In this document: positions 8,520-17,489 of the stretch, piece by piece
Position numbering within the stretch: the stretch's first letter is position 1
How the letters are laid out: the number at the start of each line of letters is the position of its first letter
Assembly: GCF_017356015.1 (NCBI RefSeq)
Contig: NZ_JAFIQV010000045.1
Span: 1 to 53,994, forward strand
DNA length: 53,994 bases
From: Azospirillum sp. SYSU D00513
GTDB taxonomy: Bacteria > Pseudomonadota > Alphaproteobacteria > Azospirillales > Azospirillaceae
Reading direction: 5' to 3'
Notes under the pieces: model-generated
What the model was told of the DNA's origin: nothing
The model's input: only the letters and a program-made list of their open reading frames with translations
Databases searched by the model: none
Translations under genes and position numbers: made by a program

Positions 8520-8688
8520 GACAGGTCCGCACTCAAGCCGAAGTCCAGAAGGGGCTTCGCCAAGCCTCCTTCCGGCGTCGGGGCGGGGGTGGGGCAACGC
8601 TGCCCAAGATCACGGAGGATACGGCGGCCTTTCGGCCTTCCGGTCCGCCACCTCAGCCGTGCCCACGCCCATCATGAAGGAAGCACCC

Positions 8689-9738
8689 ATGCCCGAGAGG
8701 ATCCTCGCGCTCTCAAAAGCGGTCTCGGACCTCGCCGCCGGCAAGATGGACGAAATTCAGTCCGTCACCCGCTCGACCAAGATCCTGGCGCTCAACGCGC
8801 TGATCGAGGCCACCCGCGCGGGCGAGGCCGGGCGCGGCTTCGCCGTGGTGGCGCAGGAGGTGAAAGCCATCTCCGAGCGCATCGACGGCATCGCCGCCGA
8901 CCTGCGGGGACGCCTCCAGGAACAGACCGCCGCCCTCGACACGCTCGGGCGCCGCATGGTGTCCCAGCTGCGCGGCGGGCGGCTGGCCGACCTGTCCTTG
9001 AACATGATCGACCTCATCGACCGGAACCTCTACGAGCGGTCCTGCGACGTGCGCTGGTGGGCGACCGACAGCGCGGTGGTGGACAGCCTCGCCAACCCTA
9101 CTGCGGAGCGGCGCGCCCACGCCGCCCGGCGGCTCGGGGTCATTCTCAAGAACTACACGGTCTATCTCGACCTCTGGGTCACCGACCGGCAGGGGACGGT
9201 GGTGGCGACCGGCCGCCCCGACCGCTACCCGCGCGCGGCGGGCGCGTCCGTCGCGACCGAGCCCTGGTTCCGGGAGGCAATGGCCGCCGAGGACGGGGCG
9301 CGTTTCGCCGTCGCCGACATCGCCTGCAACGGGATGCTGGACGGTCGGCCGGTCGCGACCTACGCGGCTTCCATCCGGGAGGGCGGCGAGGACAGCGGGG
9401 CGGCACTCGGCGTGCTGGCGGTCTTCTTCGACTGGCAGCCGCAGTCGCAGACGGTCGTGGACAGCGTGCGCCTGACAGAGGAGGAGCGCGCCGCGACCCG
9501 CTGCCTGCTGCTCGACAGCCGCTTGCGCGTCATCGCCGCGTCGGACGGGGCGGGGCTGCTGACGGAGAGCTTCCCCCTGAAGACCGAGGGCAAGCCCCAG
9601 GGCTTCTACGCCGAACCGGACGGAACCGTCGTCGGCTTCGCCCTCACCCCCGGCTATGAGACCTACCGGGGGCTGGGCTGGTACGGCGTCGTCGTGCAGC
9701 GGCGCCTGGACGGCGAGCCGGGACGGCGGGCGGGCTGA
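8689..9738 (+). CDS. Soluble receptor: chemoreceptor signalling tip plus Cache-like sensor
   Basis: A 349-residue protein with an uncommon order of parts. Residues about 1-75 carry the conserved hairpin tip of methyl-accepting chemotaxis proteins (KILALNALIEATRAGEAGRG, then FAVVAQEVKAIS), the segment that contacts CheA and CheW. Residues about 100-340 look like a PDC/Cache sensor (NLYERSCDVRWWATDSAVVD, then VYLDLWVTDRQGTVVATG, then a repeat of this pattern). I see no signal peptide and no membrane segment, so both parts should be cytoplasmic. The long coiled-coil arms and methylation region of a normal receptor are missing. The ATG at 8689 has AAGGAAG at 8677-8683; an in-frame ATG at 8674 is less well placed. 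A sigma-54 promoter lies upstream. Ligand unknown. Confidence 0.78.
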   Translation: MPERILALSKAVSDLAAGKMDEIQSVTRSTKILALNALIEATRAGEAGRGFAVVAQEVKAISERIDGIAADLRGRLQEQTAALDTLGRRMVSQLRGGRLADLSLNMIDLIDRNLYERSCDVRWWATDSAVVDSLANPTAERRAHAARRLGVILKNYTVYLDLWVTDRQGTVVATGRPDRYPRAAGASVATEPWFREAMAAEDGARFAVADIACNGMLDGRPVATYAASIREGGEDSGAALGVLAVFFDWQPQSQTVVDSVRLTEEERAATRCLLLDSRLRVIAASDGAGLLTESFPLKTEGKPQGFYAEPDGTVVGFALTPGYETYRGLGWYGVVVQRRLDGEPGRRAG

Positions 9739-9929
9739 ATCTTCGACAGGGGGAGGACGGATCGGGAAAGGACCGCGCCGTGCCGGCCGGAATTTAACCG
9801 GCTGGAAAGCATTGCCGGGCAAACATCCGCCGCAGACTTCGCCTTTCCTCCTATGCCCCCGGTGACGACGCAGTGCCCAACCTGACCATAGCGATCCGGC
9901 GCAGATTCTCTTCGAGCCTGAAGGACGCC

Positions 9930-11339
9930 ATGCCGGGCCTGCGGGAATGGGGGCTGCGGGGTGGGTTTTCCCTTTGCCTGGCGTGTCTCGCAGCCGTTTT
10001 TTCCTTCGCGCCGTTCCCGGCCGCCGCCCAGGCGCCGATTGTCGCCCTGTCGGGCGACCGGCAGATCGAACTGACCACGACCAAGGCGGTCATGGTCTCG
10101 CTGCCGGCAGACGCGAGCGACGTTCTCATCGCCGATCCGGCCGTCGCCGAGATCGTGATCAAGACCCCGCGCCTCGCCTATCTCATCGGCGTCAAGCCGG
10201 GCGACACCAACGCCTTCTTCCTGGACGCGAACGGCCGGCGGCTGCTGTCGCTCGACATCCGGGTCGAGAAGGATCTGTCGGCGTTGCGCAAGGCCATCTC
10301 CGACCTGATGCCCGACGCGGCGATCAACATCCGGTCGCTCAACGGGGACGTCGTCCTGTCCGGCGAGGTCGGCTCCTCGGAAATGGCGGAAGACGCCCGC
10401 CGGCTGGCCAGGCGCTTCGTGGAGAATGACGCGGGCGTGATCAACATGCTGCGCGTCGGCCGTCCGGAGCAGGTGCTGATCCAGGTGCGGGTCACCGAGA
10501 TGCGGCGCAGCGTCGCCAAGAGGCTGGGCATCAGCCTGGGCGCGAGGGGACGGGGCGTGTCCGGCGACTTTTTCCAGAGCGGCATCCCCGGCGGATCGGG
10601 AGTGTTCCTCGACCAGTTCAGCCAGGCCTTGGTGACGGGCAACATAGGCGGGTTCCTCAACCTGTCGGCCATGATCGAGGCGCTGGAGTCCGACGGCTAC
10701 ATCAAGACGCTGGCGGAGCCGAACCTGACGGCCATGTCCGGCGAGTCCGCCAATTTCCTGGCCGGCGGCGAATTCCCCATTCCCGTCGCGCGGGACGACA
10801 ACGGCAACATCACCCTGGAGTTCAAGCCTTTCGGCGTCAGCCTGAAATTCACGCCGGTCGTGCTGGACGGCGGGCGGGTCAGTATGCGCATCGCGACCGA
10901 GGTCAGCGCGCTATCCAGCGAGGGCGCCTTCCGGCTGGCCGACATCGAGATCCCCGGCCTCACGGTCCGCCGGGCTGAAACGGCGGTGGAGATCCCCAGC
11001 GGCGGCAGCCTTGTGCTCGGCGGGCTGCTGCGCAACGACTCCTCCAACCAGCTCCGCGGCCTGCCGGCCCTGGCCGACCTCCCCATCATCGGGGCGCTGT
11101 TCCGCAGCAGCGAGTTCCTGAGCGACCAGTCCGAACTGGTGGTCATCGCCGTGCCCTACATCGTCCGTCCGACCGGCCCCCAGCGGCTGAGCGATCCGGC
11201 CAGGGGGTTCCAGGAGACGAACGACCTCAACCGCTACTTCTTCGGCAAGCTGTACCAGCGCTATCCGGCGGCGGCCCAGAAGCGGCCGGCCGTCGCGGCG
11301 GAAGGCGCCGGCTACATCCTGGATTGGAAGCAGCCATGA
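9930..11339 (+). CDS. cpaC: Tad pilus outer-membrane secretin CpaC/RcpA
   Basis: About 469 residues with a signal peptide (cleavage near AAAQA). Order: a pilus N-terminal domain (IELTTTKAVMVSLPADASDV, then IADPAVAEI), a BON-like segment (AINIRSLNGDVVLSGEVGSS), then the secretin domain with MIEALESDGYIKTLAEPNL, AMSGESANFLAGGEFPIPV and the LVLGGLLRND box. It forms the outer-membrane channel for Flp pili. I prefer ATG 9930 because AAGGA lies at 9921-9925 directly upstream; a GTG at 9873 in the same frame would add 19 residues before the signal. First gene of the pilus operon, overlapping cpaD by ATGA. Confidence 0.9.
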   Translation: MPGLREWGLRGGFSLCLACLAAVFSFAPFPAAAQAPIVALSGDRQIELTTTKAVMVSLPADASDVLIADPAVAEIVIKTPRLAYLIGVKPGDTNAFFLDANGRRLLSLDIRVEKDLSALRKAISDLMPDAAINIRSLNGDVVLSGEVGSSEMAEDARRLARRFVENDAGVINMLRVGRPEQVLIQVRVTEMRRSVAKRLGISLGARGRGVSGDFFQSGIPGGSGVFLDQFSQALVTGNIGGFLNLSAMIEALESDGYIKTLAEPNLTAMSGESANFLAGGEFPIPVARDDNGNITLEFKPFGVSLKFTPVVLDGGRVSMRIATEVSALSSEGAFRLADIEIPGLTVRRAETAVEIPSGGSLVLGGLLRNDSSNQLRGLPALADLPIIGALFRSSEFLSDQSELVVIAVPYIVRPTGPQRLSDPARGFQETNDLNRYFFGKLYQRYPAAAQKRPAVAAEGAGYILDWKQP

Positions 11340-11989
11340 CCCGGTCCCGTTCGGCCCTTTTCGGTTCCATGCTGGCCGTGCTCGTCCTTTCGGCCTGCGG
11401 GCGGAGCTTTCCACCCCTCTCCGAACCTCCGCAGATCACCGTCGCGCGCGAACCGCGGTATCTGCAATTGACGGTTGATTCGTCTGGCGCAATTGGCGGC
11501 GCGCCCGGCGACCTGCCGGGCTTCCTCGCCCTGTGGCGCGACGAAGGCTGGGGTCCCCTGACGGTGGAGGCACCGTCCCTGCCGCCCAGGGCGCGCGGAC
11601 GGCTGGCGGCGGCCCTGGCCGCCAAGGTGCGGGGCGTCGGCGCCGACCCGGAGGCGATCGCCCTGGCGCCACCCGGCACCGGTACGCCAGGCGTCTGGCT
11701 GCGTTTCGACCGCGCGGTCGCCGCGATCCCGGAATGCGCGCCGGAGATGCCCAGCTTCGGCAAGATCCCGAACTTTCCGGGACCGGCCTTCGGCTGCGCG
11801 ACGCGCGGAAACCTGGGAGCCATGGTCGCCAACCCCGCCGATCTCCTGGGGCCGCGGCCGAACGGCAGCCGCGATGCCACGCGCGGCGCCGCCGTCGTCA
11901 ACCGTTACCGCCGCGGACCGTCCGCCGGCGGGGCCGCCCAGCAGGGTGCCTCGTCCGGTGGAGCGGCGCCGGCGGCCAGCCGGCCGTGA
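11336..11989 (+). CDS. cpaD: Tad pilus assembly lipoprotein CpaD
   Basis: A 217-residue lipoprotein: the N-terminus ends in a lipobox LSAC (Cys at about residue 21), so it should be anchored to the outer membrane beside the secretin. The middle contains CpaD-like elements, including a region ending in PNFPGPAFGCATRGNLGAMV and then ANPADLLGPR, which is the most conserved part of the family. The C-terminus is Gly/Ala-rich and low complexity. Position between cpaC and cpaE is standard for alphaproteobacterial cpa operons. The start overlaps the cpaC stop. Confidence 0.88.
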   Translation: MTRSRSALFGSMLAVLVLSACGRSFPPLSEPPQITVAREPRYLQLTVDSSGAIGGAPGDLPGFLALWRDEGWGPLTVEAPSLPPRARGRLAAALAAKVRGVGADPEAIALAPPGTGTPGVWLRFDRAVAAIPECAPEMPSFGKIPNFPGPAFGCATRGNLGAMVANPADLLGPRPNGSRDATRGAAVVNRYRRGPSAGGAAQQGASSGGAAPAASRP

Positions 11990-11996
11990 GGGTGTC

Positions 11997-13235
11997 ATGC
12001 TGCGCGTGCAAGCCCACTGTTTCGTGACGAGCAAGGAAACCGGGGAGGCGCTGGGAACGGCCTTCCGCGACCACCGGCTCGGCAAGATCACTCCGACCCT
12101 GATCCCCGGCGGCTTCGCCGCGGCGGAGGAGCGCTATGCCGGCGAGTCCTCCCCGGCGCTGATCGTCATCGAGACGGGGGACGCAGCCGCGGACGGCGGC
12201 GAGGCGCTTCTGGCGCAGGTGGCCGCCCTGGCGGAGCTGTGCTCGGTCGGCTCGAACCTGATCCTGCTGGGACCCACCAACGATGTGGACATGTACCGGC
12301 TGCTGCGCCGGCAGGGGGTTGCCGATTACCTGCGCCTGCCGCTGGACCCCGCCCGGCTGGCGGACGCGGTGCGTGACCTGTTCGAGGATCCGGAGCGCGC
12401 CTCCAAGGGGGAGATCGTCGCCGTCGTCGGCGCCAAGGGCGGCTGCGGCAGCTCGACCATCGCCTGCAACCTGGCCCACACGCTGGCTGAACTGTCGGAC
12501 GCCGAAGCCATCCTCGTCGATCTCGACCTGCATTTCGGGGCCGGCGACCTCGCCGTCAACATCGACACGGGCGTCGGAGTCCGCAACGCGCTGAACGACC
12601 CGGACCAGATCAACGAGCTGTTCCTTCAGCGCTGCGCCGTCCGCTACGACGAGCGCCTTCAGCTTCTGGCGGCCCCGGCGGCACTCGACGCCGACGGGCG
12701 GGTGGAGGCGGACCGCCTGCAAAGCATGGCCGAGGCGCTTCGGGGCCAGGCGCGCTGGGTCGTCCTCGACCTGCCGCACCAGTGGACGGGATGGGTGCAG
12801 CGGGCCTTGCGGATCGCCGACACGGTGGTGGTCGTGGCGCCGCTCGACCTGCCCGGCCTGCGCAACACGCGCAACCTGACGGACTGGCTGGCGGCGGAAC
12901 GTCCTGGTGCCGCGGCCCCGCACCTGCTGCTGACCGGCGGCGGGGCCGGCGGGCCGCCGGTTATCGACATGGCCGAGTTCCTGCGCACGCTGGGCGCCGC
13001 CAAGGCCGTCGAGATCCCGGAGGACCGTGACGCGCTGCGGGCCGCCTCCAGTGCCGGCCGGATGATCGCCCAGGTGCGGCCGCGCTCCCGCGCGGCACTG
13101 GCGCTGCGCCAGTTCGCCGCCGGGCTGGCCGGTCAAGCCGCGCCCGGCGCGCGGCCGAAACAGGCCGGCGGCCTGCTGTCGAAGCTGCGGCTCGAACGCT
13201 TCCTCGGCGGGCGCCCGGCCCGCAAGGCGGGGTAA
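11997..13235 (+). CDS. cpaE: Pilus assembly ATPase CpaE/TadZ
   Basis: A 412-residue protein. Residues about 1-130 are a degenerate receiver-like domain (ALIVIETG in place of the phospho-acceptor strand). From about residue 140 it is a ParA/MinD-type ATPase with deviant Walker A VGAKGGCGSSTIAC and ILVDLDLHFGAGDL. TadZ/CpaE proteins localise the pilus machine to a pole. The start at 11997 is 8 bp after cpaD, and the first residues (MLRVQAHCFVTS) begin the receiver-like fold. Confidence 0.88.
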   Translation: MLRVQAHCFVTSKETGEALGTAFRDHRLGKITPTLIPGGFAAAEERYAGESSPALIVIETGDAAADGGEALLAQVAALAELCSVGSNLILLGPTNDVDMYRLLRRQGVADYLRLPLDPARLADAVRDLFEDPERASKGEIVAVVGAKGGCGSSTIACNLAHTLAELSDAEAILVDLDLHFGAGDLAVNIDTGVGVRNALNDPDQINELFLQRCAVRYDERLQLLAAPAALDADGRVEADRLQSMAEALRGQARWVVLDLPHQWTGWVQRALRIADTVVVVAPLDLPGLRNTRNLTDWLAAERPGAAAPHLLLTGGGAGGPPVIDMAEFLRTLGAAKAVEIPEDRDALRAASSAGRMIAQVRPRSRAALALRQFAAGLAGQAAPGARPKQAGGLLSKLRLERFLGGRPARKAG

Positions 13236-13240
13236 CCGCC

Positions 13241-14659
13241 ATGTTCGGCCGACGCAGCGCTCCCTTACCGGCTGCAGCACCCACCTCGGCACCCGCCCGG
13301 AGCGAGGTGCCGCCGCCTCCACCTGCGCCGGCCACGCCGGCGGCGGTCCCGGCCGCGGAGCCTTCGGAACCGAGCGAGCGGCGTGCCAACGACGACGGCT
13401 ATTACGAGGTCAAGACGAAGGTGTTCGAGTCCCTGCTCGACACCATCGACCTGACCGAGCTGAACCGGCTGGACGGCAAGGCCAAGCGGGACGAGCTGGG
13501 CGACATCTGCCGCGAGATCATCCACGTCAAGGGCTACGTTCTCAGCCCCTCCAAGGAGGAGGAGCTGGTCGGCGACATCTGCAACGACGTGCTGGGGCTG
13601 GGGCCGCTGGAGCCCCTTCTGATGCGCGACGACATCGCCGACATCATGGTGAACGGTGCCGACAAGGTCTACATCGAGGTGGACGGCCGGATCGAGCTGA
13701 CCCCGATCCGGTTCCGCGACAACGCGCAGCTGATGAACATCTGCCAGCGGATCGTCAGCGCCGTCGGCCGCCGGGTGGACGAATCCAACCCCATCTGCGA
13801 CGCCCGCCTTCTCGACGGCTCCCGCGTCAACGTCATCGCCCCGCCGCTGGCGCTCGACGGCCCGACCCTGACCATCCGCAAGTTCAAGCGCGAGAAGCTG
13901 ACCCTCGACAAGCTCGTGGAGTTCGGCTCCGCGTCGCCCGCCTGCGCCACGGTCCTGCGCATCGCCGCGGCCAGCCGCTGCAACATCCTGATCTCCGGCG
14001 GCACCGGCTCCGGCAAGACGACGCTGCTGAACTGCCTGACGCGCTACATCGATCCGGGCGAACGCATCGTCACCTGCGAGGACGCGGCGGAGCTGCAACT
14101 CCAGCAGCCGCATGTGGTCCGGCTGGAAACCCGCCCGAAGAACCTGGAAGGGGCGGGCGAGGTGCTGATGCGCGACCTCGTCAAGAACTGCCTGCGCATG
14201 CGGCCGGAGCGGATCATCGTCGGCGAGGTGCGCGGGCCGGAGGCCTTCGACCTGCTGCAGGCGATGAACACCGGCCATGACGGCTCCATGGGCACGCTGC
14301 ACGCCAACACCCCGCGCGAGGCGACCAGCCGGCTGGAGAACATGATCGCCATGGGCGGCTTCAACCTGCCCATCCGCGCGGTGCGCGAGCAGATCGCCTC
14401 GGCCATCGACGTCATCGTTCAGGCGTCCCGCCTGCGCGACGGCACGCGCAAGATCACCCACATCACCGAGGTCGTGGGCATGGAGGGCGACGTCATCGTC
14501 ATGCAGGACCTCTTCGTCTACGATTTCGCGGGCGAGGACGAGCGCGGCCGGGTCCTGGGCCGGCACCGTTCCACGGGGCTGCGGCCGCAGTTCATGGAGA
14601 AGGCCCGCTATTTCGGGCTGGACCGCGAACTGTTCGCCGCGCTGGAGGAGGCCGGCTGA
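13241..14659 (+). CDS. cpaF: Pilus assembly ATPase CpaF/TadA
   Basis: A 472-residue type II/IV secretion ATPase that powers Flp pilus extension and retraction. A Pro/Ala-rich linker (residues about 5-45) precedes the N-terminal domain. Walker A is SGGTGSGKTTLLNCL (about residues 250-264), the Asp/Glu box includes EDAAELQLQQPHVV, Walker B lies in RPERIIVGEVRGPEAFDLL, and the His box is STLHAN-like (GSMGTLHANTPREATSRLE). Length and motifs are normal for CpaF. It begins 5 bp after cpaE and ends 1 bp before tadB. Confidence 0.94.
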   Translation: MFGRRSAPLPAAAPTSAPARSEVPPPPPAPATPAAVPAAEPSEPSERRANDDGYYEVKTKVFESLLDTIDLTELNRLDGKAKRDELGDICREIIHVKGYVLSPSKEEELVGDICNDVLGLGPLEPLLMRDDIADIMVNGADKVYIEVDGRIELTPIRFRDNAQLMNICQRIVSAVGRRVDESNPICDARLLDGSRVNVIAPPLALDGPTLTIRKFKREKLTLDKLVEFGSASPACATVLRIAAASRCNILISGGTGSGKTTLLNCLTRYIDPGERIVTCEDAAELQLQQPHVVRLETRPKNLEGAGEVLMRDLVKNCLRMRPERIIVGEVRGPEAFDLLQAMNTGHDGSMGTLHANTPREATSRLENMIAMGGFNLPIRAVREQIASAIDVIVQASRLRDGTRKITHITEVVGMEGDVIVMQDLFVYDFAGEDERGRVLGRHRSTGLRPQFMEKARYFGLDRELFAALEEAG

Positions 14660-14660
14660 C

Positions 14661-15632
14661 ATGCTGCCGCTCCTCACCCTGACCCTTGCCGTGCTCGCCG
14701 CGCTGGCGGCGGCCCTGTTCCACCAGTTCGCGCGGTCGGACCGCGCGCACATGCGCCGGCGGCTGAACGCGATGGCCCTGTCCTTCGCCTCGAGGGGCGG
14801 GGCGGGCGGGGTGAGCGAGGGCGTGATGCGCCGGCGCCTGATCCAGGCGAAGCTGCGCGAACTGGAAAACCAGCGCCAGCGGGCGCGCCGCGACACGGTC
14901 CCGCAACTGCTCCTGCAATCCGGGCTGGCGCTGACCCTGCGAGGGTTCATGGCGGGCAGCATGGGGCTGGCGGCTGCGGTCGGCGGGATCGCCTGGCTGG
15001 CGGGGCTTCCCCCGCTGCTGTGCCCGCTGCCCGCCGCCGGCGCGGGGCTGCTGTTGCCGCGCATGGCGCTCCGGATCGTCATTCGGCGGCGGCAGGCGCG
15101 CTTTACCCAGCATTTCGCGGACGCGCTGGACATCCTCGTGCGCGGCGTGCGCTCCGGCCTGCCGGTGGGCGAGAGCCTGCGCATCGTCGCGCGGGAATCG
15201 CCCGACCCGGTCGGGCCGGAGTTCCAGTTCCTGAACGAGAGCCAGCGCGTCGGCATGACGCTGAAGCAGGCGCTGGAGCGCGGCCTGGAACGCATGCCGG
15301 TGACGGAGATGCAGTTCTTCGCGATCGTCCTGCTGATCCAGCAGCAGACCGGCGGAAATCTCGCCGCGACGCTCGACAACCTTTCGGGTGTCCTGCGCGG
15401 GCGCAAGCGGCTGCGCGACAAGATCGCGGCGATCTCGTCCGAGGCCAAGGCCTCGGCCGCCATCATCGGGTCGCTTCCCTTCGTGGTCTGCGCCGGCCTG
15501 ACGCTGGTCAATCCCGAATACATGTGGGTCCTGTTCTCGGAGCGCACCGGAAACGTCATGCTGCTCGGTTGCCTGCTGTGGATGACCATCGGGGTGCTGG
15601 TCATGCGCAAAATGATCAATTTCGGTTTCTAG
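14661..15632 (+). CDS. tadB: Flp pilus inner-membrane platform protein TadB (CpaG)
   Basis: A 323-residue membrane protein with a TM segment at the N-terminus, paired spans around residues 95-130 and two C-terminal spans. The central part is a T2SSF domain (FADALDILVRGVRSGLPVGE, then LIQQQTGGNLAATLDNLSGVL). With TadC it forms the platform that CpaF acts on. One base separates it from cpaF. Confidence 0.92.
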   Translation: MLPLLTLTLAVLAALAAALFHQFARSDRAHMRRRLNAMALSFASRGGAGGVSEGVMRRRLIQAKLRELENQRQRARRDTVPQLLLQSGLALTLRGFMAGSMGLAAAVGGIAWLAGLPPLLCPLPAAGAGLLLPRMALRIVIRRRQARFTQHFADALDILVRGVRSGLPVGESLRIVARESPDPVGPEFQFLNESQRVGMTLKQALERGLERMPVTEMQFFAIVLLIQQQTGGNLAATLDNLSGVLRGRKRLRDKIAAISSEAKASAAIIGSLPFVVCAGLTLVNPEYMWVLFSERTGNVMLLGCLLWMTIGVLVMRKMINFGF

Positions 15633-15646
15633 ACGGGCAGTCGGGC

Positions 15647-16600
15647 ATGGCGGACGCACTCCTGGAACCGACCTTCGTGATCACCGCGGTGTCCGCCCTC
15701 GCGGTCCTGCTGGCGCTGGTCGGCATCCTGCTGCCCTACATCCGGCCTGATCCGATGGCCGCCCGCCTGCGGGCGGTCGGGGACCGGCGGCGCGAACTGC
15801 GGGCTCGCCAAGTGGAGGTTCAGCAACGCCGGTCCAAGCTGCGCCGCACCGAATCCACCCTGGTGCGCCGTCTCGTGGACGGTCTGAAGCTGCGCGAGCG
15901 GCTGGCCGGAGACGGGCTTCGGACCAAGCTGGTTCAGGCCGGCTGGCGCAACCCGAACGCGGTGCCGGTCTATCTGTTCGCGCGCTTCGCAGGCCCCCTG
16001 CTGCTCGGCGGCTTCGCCGCCTATGTGCTGTTCGGGACAAGCCTCTACCAGTTCAGCGGACTGAAGAAGGCCCTGTTCGTCGGAGGAGCGACGCTCTTTG
16101 CCTTCCTGCTTCCGGCGCTCCTGACGACCAACGCGATCCAGAAGCGCCAGATGGTGCTCGCCCATGCCTTTCCGGACGCACTCGACCTGTTGCTGATCTG
16201 CGTGGAATCAGGTCTGTCCTTGGAGGCAGCCTTCGGCCGGGTGGCGCAGGAGTTCGGATCGGCGGCCCCCGAGATCGCCGAGGAATTCGAACTGGCCACG
16301 GCGGAACTGGCCTACATGACGGACCGCCGGCAGGCGTTGGACAATCTTTACCTGCGCACCGGGCTTCCAGAAGTGAAGGCCGTCTGCACCACCATGATCC
16401 AGGCGGAGAAATACGGAACGCCGCTGGCGCGCGCCCTGAAAGTTTCCGCCGAGGAGAGCCGAAACGCGCGCATGGCCGTCGCGGAGAAGAAAGCTGCGGC
16501 GCTGCCGGCCAAACTGACCGTCCCGATGATACTTTTCTTCCTGCCAGCGTTGTTCATCGTTATCCTTGGCCCCGCCATTATCAGCTTGACGTCCAAGTGA
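15647..16600 (+). CDS. tadC: Flp pilus inner-membrane platform protein TadC (CpaH)
   Basis: A 317-residue membrane protein, paralogous in layout to TadB. N-terminal span (residues 8-27), a charged cytoplasmic segment rich in Arg, two spans near 100-145, a T2SSF domain (FPDALDLLLICVESGLSLEA, then MIQAEKYGTPLARALKVSAE) and a C-terminal span ending LTSK. It partners TadB. The ATG at 15647 starts 15 bp after the tadB stop; a longer open frame upstream overlaps tadB and is a shadow. Confidence 0.92.
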   Translation: MADALLEPTFVITAVSALAVLLALVGILLPYIRPDPMAARLRAVGDRRRELRARQVEVQQRRSKLRRTESTLVRRLVDGLKLRERLAGDGLRTKLVQAGWRNPNAVPVYLFARFAGPLLLGGFAAYVLFGTSLYQFSGLKKALFVGGATLFAFLLPALLTTNAIQKRQMVLAHAFPDALDLLLICVESGLSLEAAFGRVAQEFGSAAPEIAEEFELATAELAYMTDRRQALDNLYLRTGLPEVKAVCTTMIQAEKYGTPLARALKVSAEESRNARMAVAEKKAAALPAKLTVPMILFFLPALFIVILGPAIISLTSK

Positions 16601-16602
16601 CG

Positions 16603-16615
16603 CAACCTCAGGTTG
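16603..16615. promoter_or_regulatory. Short perfect palindrome before the Crp/Fnr gene
   Basis: CAACCT-C-AGGTTG is a perfect 6-bp inverted repeat around one base. It lies between the tadC stop and the regulator start (16647). It could be an operator, but it does not match the known Crp (TGTGA-N6-TCACA) or Fnr consensus, so the role is a guess. Confidence 0.25.
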
Positions 16616-16646
16616 TGAGCGCGACCCCGTTCCGGAGATCCAGACT

Positions 16647-17399
16647 ATGCAGCGCCTGACGTATGTCGCCGGCCAGTTCCGTTGGACCATGGCCGGCAGC
16701 AAGCTCCTGGCGGGCCTGCCGGAATCGGCGGTCCTCGAACTGGAGCGCGCGTCCGACTGGTTCCATTGCGCGCCGGACGACATCGTCCTCGGCGCCGACG
16801 AACGGCTCGACGGCGTCTATTTCGTGGCGGATGGGAACATTCGCATCTTCCACCGGCTGGACGGCAAGCGCGAGATCAACTTTGCCCAGTTCGGGCCGGG
16901 AGACGCCTTCGGCGAACTGTCGGTCATCGACGGCAAGGGCCGTTCGGCGGACGCCGTCGCCGTCAACACGGCGGTGATCGCCGTCTGCCCGAAGCAGGCC
17001 TTTCTCGACATGCTGATGCAGCAGCCGGTGGTGGCGATGCGTCTCCTGCAAAAGATGGCCGGCATCATCCGGCGCGCCGACCAGCGGATCGCCAATCTGG
17101 CGGCGATGACCGGCCCTCAGCGCGTCTACGCGGAACTGCTCCGCCTGGCGACGCCCGACCTGACGAAACAGGGGCGCTACGTCATCGACCCGGCCCCTTA
17201 TCACCGGGACATCGCCGCCTGGTCAGGAACTACCACGGACGTGGTGGCACGCGCGTTCGGCCACCTGATGCGGTCGAACCTGATGCAGCGGCAGGGGTCG
17301 AGCCTGCTCCTGAACGACCGGGACCGCATCAACGTGCTGATACGTACTGAATCCGAGGAGATTCCCGGCGGCAAGGAACCGGCGGGAAGCCCAGCCTGA
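16647..17399 (+). CDS. Crp/Fnr family transcriptional regulator
   Basis: A 250-residue regulator. Residues about 20-140 are a cyclic-nucleotide-binding-type barrel (LDGVYFVADGNIRIFHRLDG, then FGPGDAFGELSVIDG, the phosphate-binding-cassette region GELS). A dimer helix follows, then a winged helix-turn-helix from about 165 (HRDIAAWSGTTTDVVARAFG). There is no N-terminal Cys cluster, so it is not an Fnr-type oxygen sensor. It sits 46 bp after tadC, and a strong terminator follows. Its place between the machine genes and the pilin gene suggests it controls flp expression, which is inference. The ATG at 16647 has CGGAGA upstream. Confidence 0.88.
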   Translation: MQRLTYVAGQFRWTMAGSKLLAGLPESAVLELERASDWFHCAPDDIVLGADERLDGVYFVADGNIRIFHRLDGKREINFAQFGPGDAFGELSVIDGKGRSADAVAVNTAVIAVCPKQAFLDMLMQQPVVAMRLLQKMAGIIRRADQRIANLAAMTGPQRVYAELLRLATPDLTKQGRYVIDPAPYHRDIAAWSGTTTDVVARAFGHLMRSNLMQRQGSSLLLNDRDRINVLIRTESEEIPGGKEPAGSPA

Positions 17400-17437
17400 G
17401 GCCGGCTGCGCCGTCCGGATTGGCCGGAGTTCCAACG

Positions 17438-17472
17438 CCTTCCGCCCAAGGGGCGGGAGGCTCCTTTTCTTT
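17438..17472 (+). terminator. Rho-independent terminator after the Crp/Fnr gene
   Basis: A 10-bp stem (17438-17447 with 17451-17460, one G-U pair) closed by AAG and followed within four bases by TTTTCTTT. It ends the cpaC-to-crp transcription unit. The 3' arm can instead pair perfectly with CCTCCCGCCC at 17480-17489, giving a competing structure. Confidence 0.75.
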
Positions 17473-17489
17473 GCGGGCCCCTCCCGCCC

